NCBI RefSeq assembly: GCF_023546765.1 | Contig: NZ_CP097484.1 | Coordinates: forward strand, 5,318,501-5,382,500 | Source: Methylobacterium tardum | GTDB taxonomy: Bacteria; Pseudomonadota; Alphaproteobacteria; Rhizobiales; Beijerinckiaceae | Direction: 5' to 3' | DNA length: 64,000 nucleotides | In this document: piece after piece, positions 47,422-56,346 of the stretch | Layout: each line of letters opens with the position of its first letter | Numbering within the stretch: position 1 is the first letter of the stretch | The notes under the pieces: generated by a model | Databases searched by the model: none | What the model saw: the letters and a program-made list of their open reading frames with translations, nothing else | Told to the model about the DNA's origin: nothing | Made by a program: the position numbers and the translations under genes

Positions 47422-48519
47422 TCAGTTGGCGAAGCGGAAATGCAGCACGTCGCCGTCCTGCACCACGTACTCCTTGCCCTCGAGCCGCAGCTTGCCGGCG
47501 TCCCGGGCCCCGGCCTCGCCGTTCAAGGCCGTGTAGTCCTTGAACGCGATGGTCTCGGCGCGGATGAAGCCCTTCTCGAAATCCGAGTGGATCACCCCGG
47601 CCGCCCCGGGGGCGCGGGTGCCCTTGGTGATCGTCCAGGCCCGCGCCTCCTTGGGGCCGACCGTGAAGTAGGTCACGAGGCCGAGGAGGTCGTAGCCGGC
47701 GCGGATCACCCGGTTGAGGCCCGGCTCGGTGAGCCCCACCGCCTCCAGGAACTCGGCCTGGTCGGCCTCCGGCATCACGGCGATCTCGCTCTCGATCTTG
47801 GCCGAGACCACCACCGCGACGGCGCCCTCTTCCTTGGCGCGGGCGACGACCGCGTCCGAGTAGGCGTTGCCCTTGTCGGCGTCGCCCTCGTCGACGTTGC
47901 AGACGTAGAGGACGGGCTTCGCGGTCATCAGGCCGAGCGACTGGAACAGCTTCTCCTCGTCGGGCTTGCGCTCCACGAGGCGCGCCGGCTTGCCGTCGCG
48001 CAGGAGCGGGAGCGCGCGGTTGACGAGGTCGAGGGTTTCCTTGGCCTCCTTGTCGGCGCCCTTGGCCTTCTTCTCCAAGGCGACGGCGCGGCGCTCCAGG
48101 CTGTCGAGGTCGGCGAGCATCAGCTCGGTCTCAATCGTCTCGATATCGGCGGCCGGATCGACCTTGCCCTCCACGTGGGTGACGTCGCCGTCCGTGAAGC
48201 AGCGGACCACGTGGGCGATGGCGTCGACCTCGCGAATATTGGCCAGGAACTGGTTGCCCAGGCCCTCACCCTTGGAGGCGCCGCGCACGAGGCCGGCAAT
48301 GTCCACGAAGGTCAGCCGCGTCGGGATGATCTCCTTCGGCGACGCGATCCGGGCGAGATCCGTCAGCCGCGGGTCCGGCACCGCCACCTCGCCGACATTC
48401 GGCTCGATGGTGCAGAACGGGTAGTTCGCCGCCTGGGCGGCCGCCGTCTGCGTCAGCGCGTTGAAGAGGGTCGACTTGCCGACGTTCGGCAGGCCGACGA
48501 TGCCGCATTTGAAGCCCAT
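47422..48519 (-). CDS. ychF: Redox-regulated ATPase YchF (Obg family)
   Basis: Ribosome-associated P-loop protein that prefers ATP over GTP and affects oxidative-stress responses. 365 residues. G1 GLPNVGKSTLFNALT, G3 DIAGLVRGASKGEG, and NVDEG in place of the usual NKxD, which explains its ATP preference. The C-terminal TGS-like domain ends VVQDGDVLHFRFAN. It is normally next to pth, but a toxin-antitoxin locus intervenes here. Confidence 0.96.
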   Translation of the reverse strand: MGFKCGIVGLPNVGKSTLFNALTQTAAAQAANYPFCTIEPNVGEVAVPDPRLTDLARIASPKEIIPTRLTFVDIAGLVRGASKGEGLGNQFLANIREVDAIAHVVRCFTDGDVTHVEGKVDPAADIETIETELMLADLDSLERRAVALEKKAKGADKEAKETLDLVNRALPLLRDGKPARLVERKPDEEKLFQSLGLMTAKPVLYVCNVDEGDADKGNAYSDAVVARAKEEGAVAVVVSAKIESEIAVMPEADQAEFLEAVGLTEPGLNRVIRAGYDLLGLVTYFTVGPKEARAWTITKGTRAPGAAGVIHSDFEKGFIRAETIAFKDYTALNGEAGARDAGKLRLEGKEYVVQDGDVLHFRFAN

Positions 48520-48528
48520 GGATCGGTC

Positions 48529-48978
48529 CTAGTGTTCGGTCACGACGGCCTCGGGGCCGACCATGAAAGGGTTGAGGATGGTGGTGCCGCGGACCGTGCG
48601 GTCGTGCTGGTAATCCTCCGAGAGAAGATAGCGGCACCCGGCGCGCGTCGCAGCTGCGAGAATGATGCAATCCCACCACTGGAAGGTCGTCTCGGTCCGG
48701 ATCGACCAAGCCCGCGTGATGAGTTCGAGATCGGTCGCGCCCTGCGAGAAGGGTTGCAGTTCCAGTGTCATCCGCCGCATCTCCGCGCTGTCGACGGCGA
48801 CCTTCCCGCGCAGGACCGCGTTGTGGATCTCGCCGATCACCTGCGGACTCACGACGAGAGCCTCGCGGGCCGCGAGCGTTGCGAGCCAGTGCGTGACCGT
48901 CCGTTGCTTGTCCGGGTAACGATCGTCGCGGGCATACAGGAAGACGTTCGTATCGACGAAGACGAGGTCAGTCGTCAT
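48529..48978 (-). CDS. PIN-domain toxin, VapC-like
   Basis: 149-residue RNase-type toxin. The ATG at 48978 gives MTTDLVFVDTNVFLYARDD; the acidic PIN residues are seen in FVDTN, the central EIHN and the late WDCIILAAA, followed by LLSEDYQHDR. It follows a ribbon-helix-helix antitoxin whose frame, after a one-base loss, now runs straight into it without a stop. The toxin itself looks intact. Its stop is nine bases before the ychF start. Confidence 0.85.
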   Translation of the reverse strand: MTTDLVFVDTNVFLYARDDRYPDKQRTVTHWLATLAAREALVVSPQVIGEIHNAVLRGKVAVDSAEMRRMTLELQPFSQGATDLELITRAWSIRTETTFQWWDCIILAAATRAGCRYLLSEDYQHDRTVRGTTILNPFMVGPEAVVTEH

Positions 48979-49200
48979 CGTACAGTTGGTCTCGGGTCGG
49001 TGCCTTCCCGTTCTCATCCAGAACGTGGAGAGGGGGCCAGCCAGGAACCGCTCGATCGCCTCAAGCTGCGTCAGCGGTCGGCCGACCCGCTGCTCGACGG
49101 CCTCGGCCACGAAGCGCGACAGGCTCTTGCCGTCGCGCGCGGCCGCGACGCGCGCCCGCTGCAGCAGGGCCTCGCTCATCGTCACCGTGACGTTCTTCAT
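48968..49200 (-). pseudogene. Ribbon-helix-helix antitoxin, VapB-like, frameshifted
   Basis: The first 56 codons from the ATG at 49200 read as an antitoxin (KNVTVTMSEALLQRARVAAA, then SLSRFVAEAVEQR). At a run of five G (plus strand 49032-49036) the frame changes. Restoring one base yields a tail PLHVLDENGKAPTRDQLYDD and a TGA at 48968-48970 that overlaps the toxin start, as in normal loci. As given, the gene instead fuses in frame to the toxin (one 223-residue ORF, 48529-49200). Natural mutation, programmed slippage and sequencing error are all possible. Confidence 0.75.
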
Positions 49201-49245
49201 GGCAGCCTCCGAGGCCGATCCATATCGTGTTCTCGTGTTTTCGTG

Positions 49246-49854
49246 TCAATTTCTCGCGCCGAGCGTCTTCACGTCGTCCCAGCCGCGGCCCGCCATGGCG
49301 AGGTGGACCTTGTTCTGGAAGCTCGCATCCTCACCGGCGGCGAGCAGCCCGGCGTGGTCGGCAACCGCCCGGCAGAGATCCTCGACCCAGGGCTGCTCGG
49401 CCTTGCCGAAATCGTTGAGCACGTAAGAATGCACCAGCGCCTTGTCGCCGGGATGGCCGATGCCGAGCCGGACCCGGCGATAGTCGTTGCCGCATTGCGC
49501 GGTGATCGAGCGCAGGCCGTTATGGCCGGCATTGCCGCCGCCGACCTTCACCCGCAGCTTGGCGGGGGCGAGGTCGAGCTCGTCGTGAAGCACGATCACG
49601 TCGCCGAGCGGGATCTTATAGAAGCGCTGCGCTTCCGAGACCGAGCGGCCCGACTCGTTCATGAAGGTCGTGGGCTTCAACAGGATCGCCCGCTCCGTGC
49701 CCAGCACCACCTCGGCGGCCTCGCCCTGGAAGCGGTGGCGGAACGGGCTCGCCCGGTGCTGCCGGGCGATCGCGTCGATAGCGAGGAAGCCGATATTGTG
49801 CCGGTTGCCCGCGTAGCGCGCGCCCGGATTTCCAAGGCCGACGATCAGCCGCAT
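49246..49854 (-). CDS. pth: Peptidyl-tRNA hydrolase
   Basis: Rescues tRNA by cleaving peptidyl-tRNA. 202 residues from the ATG at 49854. Signature elements: [19 protein letters not shown] (catalytic His in NRHN), [18 protein letters not shown] (catalytic Asp region) and [13 protein letters not shown]. Essential. It is separated from ychF by the toxin-antitoxin pair; the usual arrangement in related genomes has the two close together. Confidence 0.96.
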   Translation of the reverse strand: MRLIVGLGNPGARYAGNRHNIGFLAIDAIARQHRASPFRHRFQGEAAEVVLGTERAILLKPTTFMNESGRSVSEAQRFYKIPLGDVIVLHDELDLAPAKLRVKVGGGNAGHNGLRSITAQCGNDYRRVRLGIGHPGDKALVHSYVLNDFGKAEQPWVEDLCRAVADHAGLLAAGEDASFQNKVHLAMAGRGWDDVKTLGARN

Positions 49855-50090
49855 GGTGGTTGCATCCCTGTCAGGCCGCGGTCTCTGGCACGCTTCCGCG
49901 CGCGGCGCATCCCCCGTGCGCCAGCGCACGGCGTCGGGCGAACCCGAAGCAGTACATCTCCGTTGAGAGGTCACATTCGGCCAAGCAAAGCCTGAGTGAT
50001 CAAGACCGCCGCACCGACGATCTTCCTCACCCGACACGGTTGACCGGATGACTTCCCGTTGAAGTCATACGAAGACACCAGGAGATCATC

Positions 50091-50321
50091 ATGACGATCC
50101 GCATGCTCGCTGCCGCCGCCCTGGTCGCCGCGGCCGCCACGCCGGCCCTCGCGCAGGGCCTGGACTCGAAGCACTCGCCCTACCCGGCCTCCGCCTATTC
50201 GGGCTGGATCGGCAACGCCCCGGTGGTGACGCAGGCCCCCGCCGATTACGGCCGGCCGCTCGCCTACCGCTACGCCGGCCCGCATGCCGGCGGCCCGGCC
50301 AATGCCCTGCCGCGCTACTGA
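50091..50321 (+). CDS. Hypothetical small secreted protein
   Basis: 76 residues. The ATG at 50091 follows a CAGGAGATC ribosome site. A signal peptide (TIRMLAAAALVAAAATPALAQ) is followed by a short Gly/Pro/Tyr-rich mature chain of about 55 residues, without cysteines. Similar small secreted Tyr-rich proteins occur widely in Methylobacterium. Function unknown. Confidence 0.65.
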   Translation: MTIRMLAAAALVAAAATPALAQGLDSKHSPYPASAYSGWIGNAPVVTQAPADYGRPLAYRYAGPHAGGPANALPRY

Positions 50322-50363
50322 CGCCGCGGGGCCCCGGATCGTCCAGGGTCCCGTCGCGCCGGG

Positions 50364-52577
50364 CTACCGGGTCACCGACATCGTCGGAGGCCCGGACGGC
50401 GCGGCCATCCCGGCCGCGGCCGCCGCGCGGATCTGGCCGGGACGCAGCGTGCCGGCCAGGAGATCGACCTGACTCACCAGCCGGGTCAGGGACTGGCCCT
50501 GGTTCAGGTCGGGCCGCGCCGGCAGCGGCCGGTCGGCGCCGAGCGCCGCCAGGGTCGCGGTGATCCAGTCCCGCCAGATCCCGGCCTTCGGGTCCGCGGC
50601 CTCGGGGGCGTGCCGCAGCACGGTCAGCCGGGCGCTGATCCGGCGCAGGGTCGCGTCGGCCACCAGGGCGGATTCCACCTCCGGATGGTGGCCGGCCCGG
50701 GGCTGCTGCAGGGCGCGCGACAGCGCCGCCTCCAGATCGTTGAGGGCGAGGCCGGCCGCGCGGGTGCTGGCCAGGAGCGCGGCCTCCCGCTCCGGCCCGG
50801 GGGCGGCGCGCAGCACGGCCTCGGCGAAATCCGCGTGGGCCTTCAGCGCCCGGCGCAATTCCTGGCGGACCTGGTCGGGCTCCCAGATCGGCCAGAGCAC
50901 CGTGCAGCTCGCCACCGCGATCAGGCCGCCCAGCACCGTGAAGCCCGCCCGCATGGCGACGATCTCCCAGGAGCTGTGGCCCGGCTCCAGCAACTCGACC
51001 AGCAGCACCACGAGCGGGGTCAGGCAGGTGACGAAGAAGCCGTACGAGATCTGGCGCGCCGCGAAGCCGACCACGCTGAGCACGAGGATCAGGCCAGCCT
51101 CCATCAGCGGGGTCGTGGCATAATAGGCGAGGACCGCGCCCGCGAGGCCGCCCAGCACCGTGCCGCCGATCCGCTCGAGGGCCCGCTGCCACGTCGCCGC
51201 GTAGAAGGGCTGCATGGTCAGCACCACGGTCATCACCAGCCAGTGCGTGAAGGCGCCCGCGTAGCTCAGGGTGGCGGCGAGCGCCGGCGCCGCGACCGCG
51301 CTCGCCCGCAGGGCATGGCGCAGGTTCGGCGAGGCCAGGGTGAAGTTCTGCTGCAGCGGCCCGACATAGCGGGTCCATCGGTCGAGGCGGCCGCCCTCGG
51401 TGAGCGTGCCGCCGGGCCGGTACCCCTCCGGCGCCGAGAGCTTGGCGCCGATGCGCACGCGCCCGACGATCCGGTCGGCGAGCCCCGCCAGGATCGGGTC
51501 GGCCGAGAGCCCCTCGGCCACCCGGGTGATCGAGTGCTCCAGGCGGGCGAGATCGAGGTCGACATCGTCGCGGATCGCCCGGGCGATGGTCACCAGCAGG
51601 GGGCGCAGGCGGCGCAGGAAGGTTTTTGCCAGAGCACGGCGGTGCGGGTCGGGCCGGCTGTCGATCAGCTCACCCACGGCGATCAGGGCGGAAAAGATCT
51701 GCTCGGCGCTCTCCAGGCGCAGCAGCGCCTGGGCGGTGCGGTCCGAGACGCGCTCGCGGGAGCGGGCGAGGTCGAGGATCATGGTCCGCGCGGTCTCGAT
51801 GCCCGCCCGCACGCCCCGTCGGTGGCCGCGGGCATGGCCGTCGAAGGCGGCATTGTCGGGCTCCGGCAGGGCGACGAGCCGCTCGAGATCGCCGCAGAGG
51901 CGCGCGAGATCGTGCCAGACCTCCGCCACCGCCCGGTGGGCCGGCCGGTAGGGGTGCAGGCGCCAGATCACGAGGGCCAGGAAGGTCGCCCAGAGACCGC
52001 CGGCGGCGAACATCAGCACGGTGATGCCGGCCTGTTCGGGGGTGAGCGGCCGGTCGAGCGCGATGCACAGCACCACCACCAGGACGTTGCCGGCCGACTG
52101 CGCCTGCACGCTCCAGACCCGCGCGTACGCGCAGGCGAAGATCAGCGCGCAGGCGACCGGGACGACAACCGGAAGGCCCAGGGGCTTGAGCAGGCCGAGC
52201 CCGGCCCAGAGCAGGCCGCCGAGCAGCGAGAAGGCGGTGAGCACGCGCAGGCGTGCCCGCATCGGCCCGCCATTGTCGCAGAAGCAGGCGAGGTTGGCGG
52301 CGAGCGCCATGGTCAGCAGCGGCGGCCACTGCACCCAGATATTGAGCAGGATGACGACGCCGAACGCGAAGGCGGCGCGCACGCCCTCCACGAGCCGCAG
52401 GCCCCGGAGGTCGAGGCCGGTCGGCAGGCGCCGCAGATCCGCGCCGGGCCGGTTCAGGCTGCCCCGGCCCGCGGCGCGCTGGCGGCTCCAGGCGCGCACG
52501 GACGGCTTTTCTGTGGGACTCGGCGCGGTCAAGCTCGGTCTCCGGACACGGGCGCGGCGCCCCGGCATGAACCGCAT
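50364..52577 (-). CDS. FUSC-family membrane protein (aromatic-acid exporter-like)
   Basis: 737 residues. Two copies of a transmembrane block, at about residues 65-210 (ACALIFACAYARVWSVQAQS, NVLVVVLCIALDRP) and about 420-560 (AVLAYYATTPLMEAGLILVL, RQISYGFFVTCLTPLVVLLV), each followed by a long cytoplasmic helical region. This is the FUSC/YccS layout linked to efflux of aromatic acids and detergents. Two in-frame ATGs occur at 52577 and 52568. No membrane-fusion partner is adjacent. Confidence 0.88.
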   Translation of the reverse strand: MRFMPGRRARVRRPSLTAPSPTEKPSVRAWSRQRAAGRGSLNRPGADLRRLPTGLDLRGLRLVEGVRAAFAFGVVILLNIWVQWPPLLTMALAANLACFCDNGGPMRARLRVLTAFSLLGGLLWAGLGLLKPLGLPVVVPVACALIFACAYARVWSVQAQSAGNVLVVVLCIALDRPLTPEQAGITVLMFAAGGLWATFLALVIWRLHPYRPAHRAVAEVWHDLARLCGDLERLVALPEPDNAAFDGHARGHRRGVRAGIETARTMILDLARSRERVSDRTAQALLRLESAEQIFSALIAVGELIDSRPDPHRRALAKTFLRRLRPLLVTIARAIRDDVDLDLARLEHSITRVAEGLSADPILAGLADRIVGRVRIGAKLSAPEGYRPGGTLTEGGRLDRWTRYVGPLQQNFTLASPNLRHALRASAVAAPALAATLSYAGAFTHWLVMTVVLTMQPFYAATWQRALERIGGTVLGGLAGAVLAYYATTPLMEAGLILVLSVVGFAARQISYGFFVTCLTPLVVLLVELLEPGHSSWEIVAMRAGFTVLGGLIAVASCTVLWPIWEPDQVRQELRRALKAHADFAEAVLRAAPGPEREAALLASTRAAGLALNDLEAALSRALQQPRAGHHPEVESALVADATLRRISARLTVLRHAPEAADPKAGIWRDWITATLAALGADRPLPARPDLNQGQSLTRLVSQVDLLAGTLRPGQIRAAAAAGMAAPSGPPTMSVTR

Positions 52578-52733
52578 CCGGACCTGTCCGGATCCGTCCC
52601 GCTTCGCAAGGCCCCCGCCGCGCGCAGGCGGGATCCGTGCCGGCCGCTGGTCCGTCCGCCGGCCGGTGCGTGCGCCCGCGCGGGTGCTTGACCCTCGGGC
52701 GAGCCCGTGGCTTCTGGGGCCGCCTGGCCTCCT

Positions 52734-52810
52734 GACTCCGTAGCTCAGCTGGATAGAGCAGCCGCCTTCTAAGCGGCAGGTCGTAGGTTCGAGCCCTACC
52801 GGGGTCGCCA
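52734..52810 (+). tRNA. tRNA-Arg, anticodon UCU
   Basis: 77 bases including encoded CCA. Acceptor GACTCCG pairs with CGGGGTC; D arm AGCTCAGCTGGATAGAGC; anticodon arm GCCGC-CTTCTAA-GCGGC with anticodon TCT; T arm TAGGTTCGAGCCCTA. Discriminator base G. All arms pair. It sits exactly at the boundary between core genes and the accessory island, the classic target of a tyrosine integrase such as the one at 57809. Confidence 0.97.
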
Positions 52811-53298
52811 GTTATCTTGTTGTTAGATAATCGAAATTCGCGATGAGCCGCCCTGGTTCGGGCGGATTTCGACTTGCAACGCTGTGCAACGGGATTCCTT
52901 ATTTTACAAGGGCTTACCAACCTGTGCCGGCATGTCCGCGCAACACGGGCGGAACACGAGAGCCTTGAAGCCTCAGCGCGACCCGAGCGGCACGACGAAG
53001 TCGGATCCGGTTCGCCTCCACCATGGCTGCTCGCCAGCGGAGGACAAATGGGAGGGCAGACTTGCCATAGGTCCGAGCGAGCGATCTCGCCCGCAAAGCC
53101 GAGGCTAAGCTGTGGGCGGATCTACACACATGCATTGCCTGCGCCCTTGAGGGTCTGAGTATAACGACCGTCGCAGCGCCGGAGAGCGTCTACCCCGTTC
53201 CACAGCTAAGTTCCGCGTGTGCGACGAACCCCCAGGTGCCCTAATTTATCGATGGTGGCGACAATCCTGGATCGAAACCTCAGCGTCTGGCTTGAACG
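52811..53298. other. Island left edge with no supported gene
   Basis: 488 bases after the tRNA. Short open frames exist (for example 52874-53158) but have no family features. Composition drifts from GC rich to AT rich along the stretch. A direct repeat of the tRNA 3' end, if present, would be the attachment site; I do not see a second copy within this window. Confidence 0.4.
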
Positions 53299-54030
53299 AT
53301 GAAGGGCAAAAATGCTCATATTGATCCGAAATATCCGACGTCCGATAATCTGTCTTCCGGTCACGACGTTGCAGTCGGTATCCTCGGCGCAGCGGCATCC
53401 ACGCTGGTGCCTTTCTCTGGGCCCGTGGTCCAAGGGATCATCAAAAAATACGTCGCGACTCCGACTGCCGTTCGGCAAGCGCATTGGTTCAATCGCCTCG
53501 GTGAGGCCGTATACGAACTTCAAACACGGCTATCCGGATTTGATCCAAAGTCTCTCGATAACAACGAAGAGTTTCTAACAGCTGTCCTTGCGGCAACACA
53601 TATAGCATTGCGAACGCATCACGAGGAAAAGCTAGAGGCTCTGAAGAACACGGTCCTCAACACAGCAGCCGGACTATCATTGGACGACGTTGTGCGAGGA
53701 AGTTTCATGCAGATTTTGGAGCAATTCTCGGCCAGCCACCTTGAAGTACTAAGGCACATGTCTGGCAGCGAAGGAAGCATGTTTAGCACGGGCACGTCGC
53801 CTGAGGACCATATCACAGAATATCACGGAAACGTTGATTACACTGGAACAACTTTGAGGCTGCACCTTCGCTCGAAACTTGTGCCCGAAGTTATGGATCG
53901 CATCATGTTTGATTTAAATTCGCACGGCATGGTCTCCTTCGACCCGAAGAAGGGATCAAGTGACGGTAAGCTTACAACGTATATTGGCGACAGCTTTTTG
54001 CGTTTCGTTTCACCGCCAATTGTCAGCTGA
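53299..54030 (+). CDS. Unknown accessory protein with hydrophobic helix and helical domain
   Basis: 243 residues; AT-rich gene unlike the core genome. A polar start is followed by a Gly/Ala/Pro hydrophobic stretch (VAVGILGAAASTLVPFSGPV, about residues 24-45), then a charged helical region (QAHWFNRLGEAVYELQTRLS, HHEEKLEALKNTVLNTAAGL) and a beta-rich tail (about 165-243). This layout recurs in uncharacterised proteins of defence-rich islands, but I cannot name the family. It stands alone on the plus strand. A defence or stress role is only a guess from location. Confidence 0.7.
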   Translation: MKGKNAHIDPKYPTSDNLSSGHDVAVGILGAAASTLVPFSGPVVQGIIKKYVATPTAVRQAHWFNRLGEAVYELQTRLSGFDPKSLDNNEEFLTAVLAATHIALRTHHEEKLEALKNTVLNTAAGLSLDDVVRGSFMQILEQFSASHLEVLRHMSGSEGSMFSTGTSPEDHITEYHGNVDYTGTTLRLHLRSKLVPEVMDRIMFDLNSHGMVSFDPKKGSSDGKLTTYIGDSFLRFVSPPIVS

Positions 54031-54462
54031 TGCTGACTGCTGTCGGCCGGTGCTCCGGCCACGGCAGTCACGCCCACGCCTCGGGCTTGTCATCGAATGG
54101 CCCGCTGATTTGACTGATCTCGCAATCGACTCAACAGCAGGCGTTCAGCACGGTCGAGCGCTGCCGGGAGCCAAAGAGGCAGGCGATCTCCGGCAGCGAC
54201 CGGCCGGCGGCTGAGGGGCGAGTGATATACCAACGTGTCGAGCCCCCGCGAGTTCGGAAGCCCGGTACGAGCCAGTAAAGTCGCTTTGCGGGGGCTCGGT
54301 AGATTGAAACACACACCGGAGCGTCGGCTTGACATCACTATTCAAGCGATAAAGCGTATTTTTAGAAGGTTTGTCTCCGTATTATGGAGAACAAAAATGC
54401 GTTCGGCCTAGCAACTGTTGCTTTATACCTCCCGCTGTTGCTAAGATCCCTCGATTAGTGGC
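54031..54462. other. Intergenic stretch without a supported gene
   Basis: 432 bases. Several short frames on the minus strand lack family features. An AT-rich pocket at 54340-54430 contains TTGACA at 54329-54334, a possible -35 box, but no convincing -10 at the right spacing. It separates converging genes. Confidence 0.35.
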
Positions 54463-54759
54463 CTACTTCACCTGTGATTGAGCCGGTAGCGCCGCCGAGC
54501 CAGTGGCGGTCTTGAGTCCATTGACGACAGTCAGCATCCCGCCTGCGATTGTTAGTGCAATAAGGACAATCGTGACTATGAAACCTTTAGATGGAATGTG
54601 CTTTGCCGCTTCTTCGAGCCTAACTACTCTTTCTACGACTGGATCTATTTTGCCCTCGAACCTGTCCAGCCGAGGCAGAGAGAATGTAACTTGAGCTTCA
54701 AGAGCCGCCAGCCTACTTTCGAGAGCGCTGATACGAGCGGCGTCGGCCGGATCACTCAT
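54463..54759 (-). CDS. Small coiled-coil protein with one transmembrane helix
   Basis: 98 residues: coiled coil (AARISALESRLAALEAQVTF, then FEGKIDPVVERVVRLEEAAK) followed by a transmembrane helix (SKGFIVTIVLIALTIAGGML) and a short tail. The N-terminal heptads plus HIPSKGFIV and TM arrangement are common in small phage and island proteins of proteobacteria, sometimes near holins. It follows the 81-residue gene by 14 bases on the same strand. Function unknown. Confidence 0.65.
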   Translation of the reverse strand: MSDPADAARISALESRLAALEAQVTFSLPRLDRFEGKIDPVVERVVRLEEAAKHIPSKGFIVTIVLIALTIAGGMLTVVNGLKTATGSAALPAQSQVK

Positions 54760-54773
54760 TCAAGCCGCCTCGA

Positions 54774-55019
54774 TTAGACAGGGTAATTCGCTAAGACCCT
54801 GATCGCTTCTTCCAAAGCTTTCCTGGCCTCATCTATGGCGGCCTTTTTCAGCAGTTTGTCTGAAGGTATGCCCATTCCGGGCAATGGCACGGCGATATTG
54901 ATGCTGGTAACGCGCTGAGGGTGACCAAGCGTCTGTCCTGGGCTCGCCTTGAACAAGGCGACAGACGCTTGATTCTGTAACAAATCGACGGTGAGGCTTG
55001 AGACCGAAAGGTCAGACAT
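54774..55019 (-). CDS. Hypothetical 81-residue accessory protein
   Basis: A short beta-rich part (SDLSVSSLTVDLLQNQASVA, then INIAVPLPGM) is followed by a C-terminal helix (KAAIDEARKALEEAIRVLAN). The ATG is at 55019. It is paired with the coiled-coil gene downstream. No recognised family; possibly phage derived. Confidence 0.6.
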   Translation of the reverse strand: MSDLSVSSLTVDLLQNQASVALFKASPGQTLGHPQRVTSINIAVPLPGMGIPSDKLLKKAAIDEARKALEEAIRVLANYPV

Positions 55020-55389
55020 GGAGTCTCCGGCCGACGTGCTCTGTCTGGCCTTCTATGATACCGCTTTCCCATTCACGCAAACAAAAATGCGCCGAGCGGA
55101 AGCTGGTCGGCCTGGATCTCGGCGGCGCTGCATTTATCCGCGGTCGGGCTCTTCGCGGCCTCGATGTGGTGATAGGCCGCCACAACACCTGCTCGGCAAT
55201 TGACTACGACCTACGTTGAAGCGCCACCATTCGAGTGGTTGCCGACGCCCCGCACGTCGAGGCGCTGGTGTCGGTGGCTGGCGGCGCCTTTGTCCACGCT
55301 ATTGAGGCAGATGATTGGCGCTGCGTCAGCCGCCTAATATCTAATTGAGGCACGACCTTAGGCGCTGGAGTTCCTTGCTGCGTGCTCTA
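55020..55389. other. Gene-poor stretch left of the IS element
   Basis: 370 bases holding short plus-strand frames without family features. It may be decayed coding sequence; a weak LDLGGAAFIRGRALRGLDVV-like frame at about 55110-55175 is not enough for a call. The last two bases (TA) are the IS target duplication. Confidence 0.3.
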
Positions 55390-55402
55390 GAGCGTTTTCG
55401 AT

Positions 55403-56044
55403 TTAATCTGGCTCATATCCTGCGGCTCTGAAGAAGTTGGCACATTCGTCAGGTGTGATGGTGTCGATGAGCTGGCCGATGGCTGTCCATAATCCCTCGA
55501 CGGTGCGCTCAGCGGCCTTGCGCAGCAGCGCCTTGAGCTTGGAGAAGGCCATTTCGATCGGGTTGAAGTCGGGCGAGTAGGGCGGGAGGAAGAGCAGCCG
55601 CGCGCCGGCCGCCTCGATAGCCGCGCGCACGGCCGGCCCTTTATGGCTGCCGAGGTTGTCCATCACGACGGTGTCGCCGGGAGTGAGTTCGGGCACCAGC
55701 ACGCGCTCGACGTAAGTCTGGAAGGCGTCGCGGTTGATCGGCCCGTCCAGCACGAACGGCGCCGAGAGACCCGACAGGCGCAGGCCTGCCACGAAGGTTG
55801 TGGTCTTCCAATGACCGTGCGGCACGCCCGAACGAAGCCGTTCGCCGCGCGGGGCACGCCCGCGGGTGCGGGCCATGTTGGTCGAGGTCCAAGTCTCGTC
55901 AAGGAACACGAGGCGGGCGGGGTCGAGGTCGGGCTGGTCCTGGAACCACGCCTCGCGGGCGGCCTTCACGTCCGGGCGGTCCTGCTCCGTGGCGTGAGCT
56001 GTCTTTTTTTGTATGTCAGGCCGCGCGCGTCGAGGAAGCTCCAC
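55403..56044 (-). CDS. IS630 transposase, catalytic part (orfB)
   Basis: DDE/D transposase core. Key residues: first Asp in RLVFLDETWTSTNM, second in GDTVVMDNLGSHKG, final Asp/Glu in LPPYSPDFNPIEMAFSKLK. It is produced as the C-terminal part of an OrfAB fusion: the T7 run (plus strand 56004-56010) is an A7 slippery site in the mRNA, and a -1 shift joins GLTYKK of OrfA to TAHATEQDRPD of OrfB. The nominal start of this frame is therefore not a real one. Confidence 0.92.
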   Translation of the reverse strand: MELPRRARPDIQKKTAHATEQDRPDVKAAREAWFQDQPDLDPARLVFLDETWTSTNMARTRGRAPRGERLRSGVPHGHWKTTTFVAGLRLSGLSAPFVLDGPINRDAFQTYVERVLVPELTPGDTVVMDNLGSHKGPAVRAAIEAAGARLLFLPPYSPDFNPIEMAFSKLKALLRKAAERTVEGLWTAIGQLIDTITPDECANFFRAAGYEPD

Positions 56045-56346
56045 AGCGTGCCCAGCCCGACTGGGAGAGCGCGCTCCTCCCGCAGGCGGACCCGCATCTC
56101 CTCCAGGGTGACGTCATCCCGCTCGGCGATCAGGGCGCGCAGGAACGCCTCGTGCGGATCGAGCTTGGAGCGGCGTGCCCGACCTTGCGGACGGGCCGCC
56201 ACCGTCCCGGTCGTGGCCAGCGCCGCCATCCAGCGGATCGCGGTCGCAGCCCCCACCCCGAAGCGCTTGGCCGCTTGCCGGCGCGACGTCGCGCCTGCGG
56301 CGTCCACCACCCGCTCACGCAGATCCTGGCTGTAGGGTCGGCCCAT
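55966..56346 (-). CDS. IS630 transposase, DNA-binding part (orfA)
   Basis: 126 residues from the ATG at 56346. The N-terminal helix-turn-helix (RPYSQDLRERVVDAAGATSR, then QAAKRFGVGAATAIRWMAAL) recognises the terminal repeats. The frame ends after the A7 slippery run shared with orfB, consistent with programmed -1 frameshifting as known in this family. Frame continues upstream to 56406 but without similarity. Confidence 0.9.
   Translation of the reverse strand: MGRPYSQDLRERVVDAAGATSRRQAAKRFGVGAATAIRWMAALATTGTVAARPQGRARRSKLDPHEAFLRALIAERDDVTLEEMRVRLREERALPVGLGTLWSFLDARGLTYKKRQLTPRSRTART

Noticed and set aside
52874..53158. Short plus-strand frames just after the tRNA gene.
   Set aside because: No ribosome site, no domain features and no agreement between overlapping frames; could be decayed sequence but cannot be supported.
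54090..54345. Three overlapping minus-strand frames of 61 to 82 codons.
   Set aside because: Compositionally biased and mutually overlapping in different frames; none shows motifs or a convincing start.
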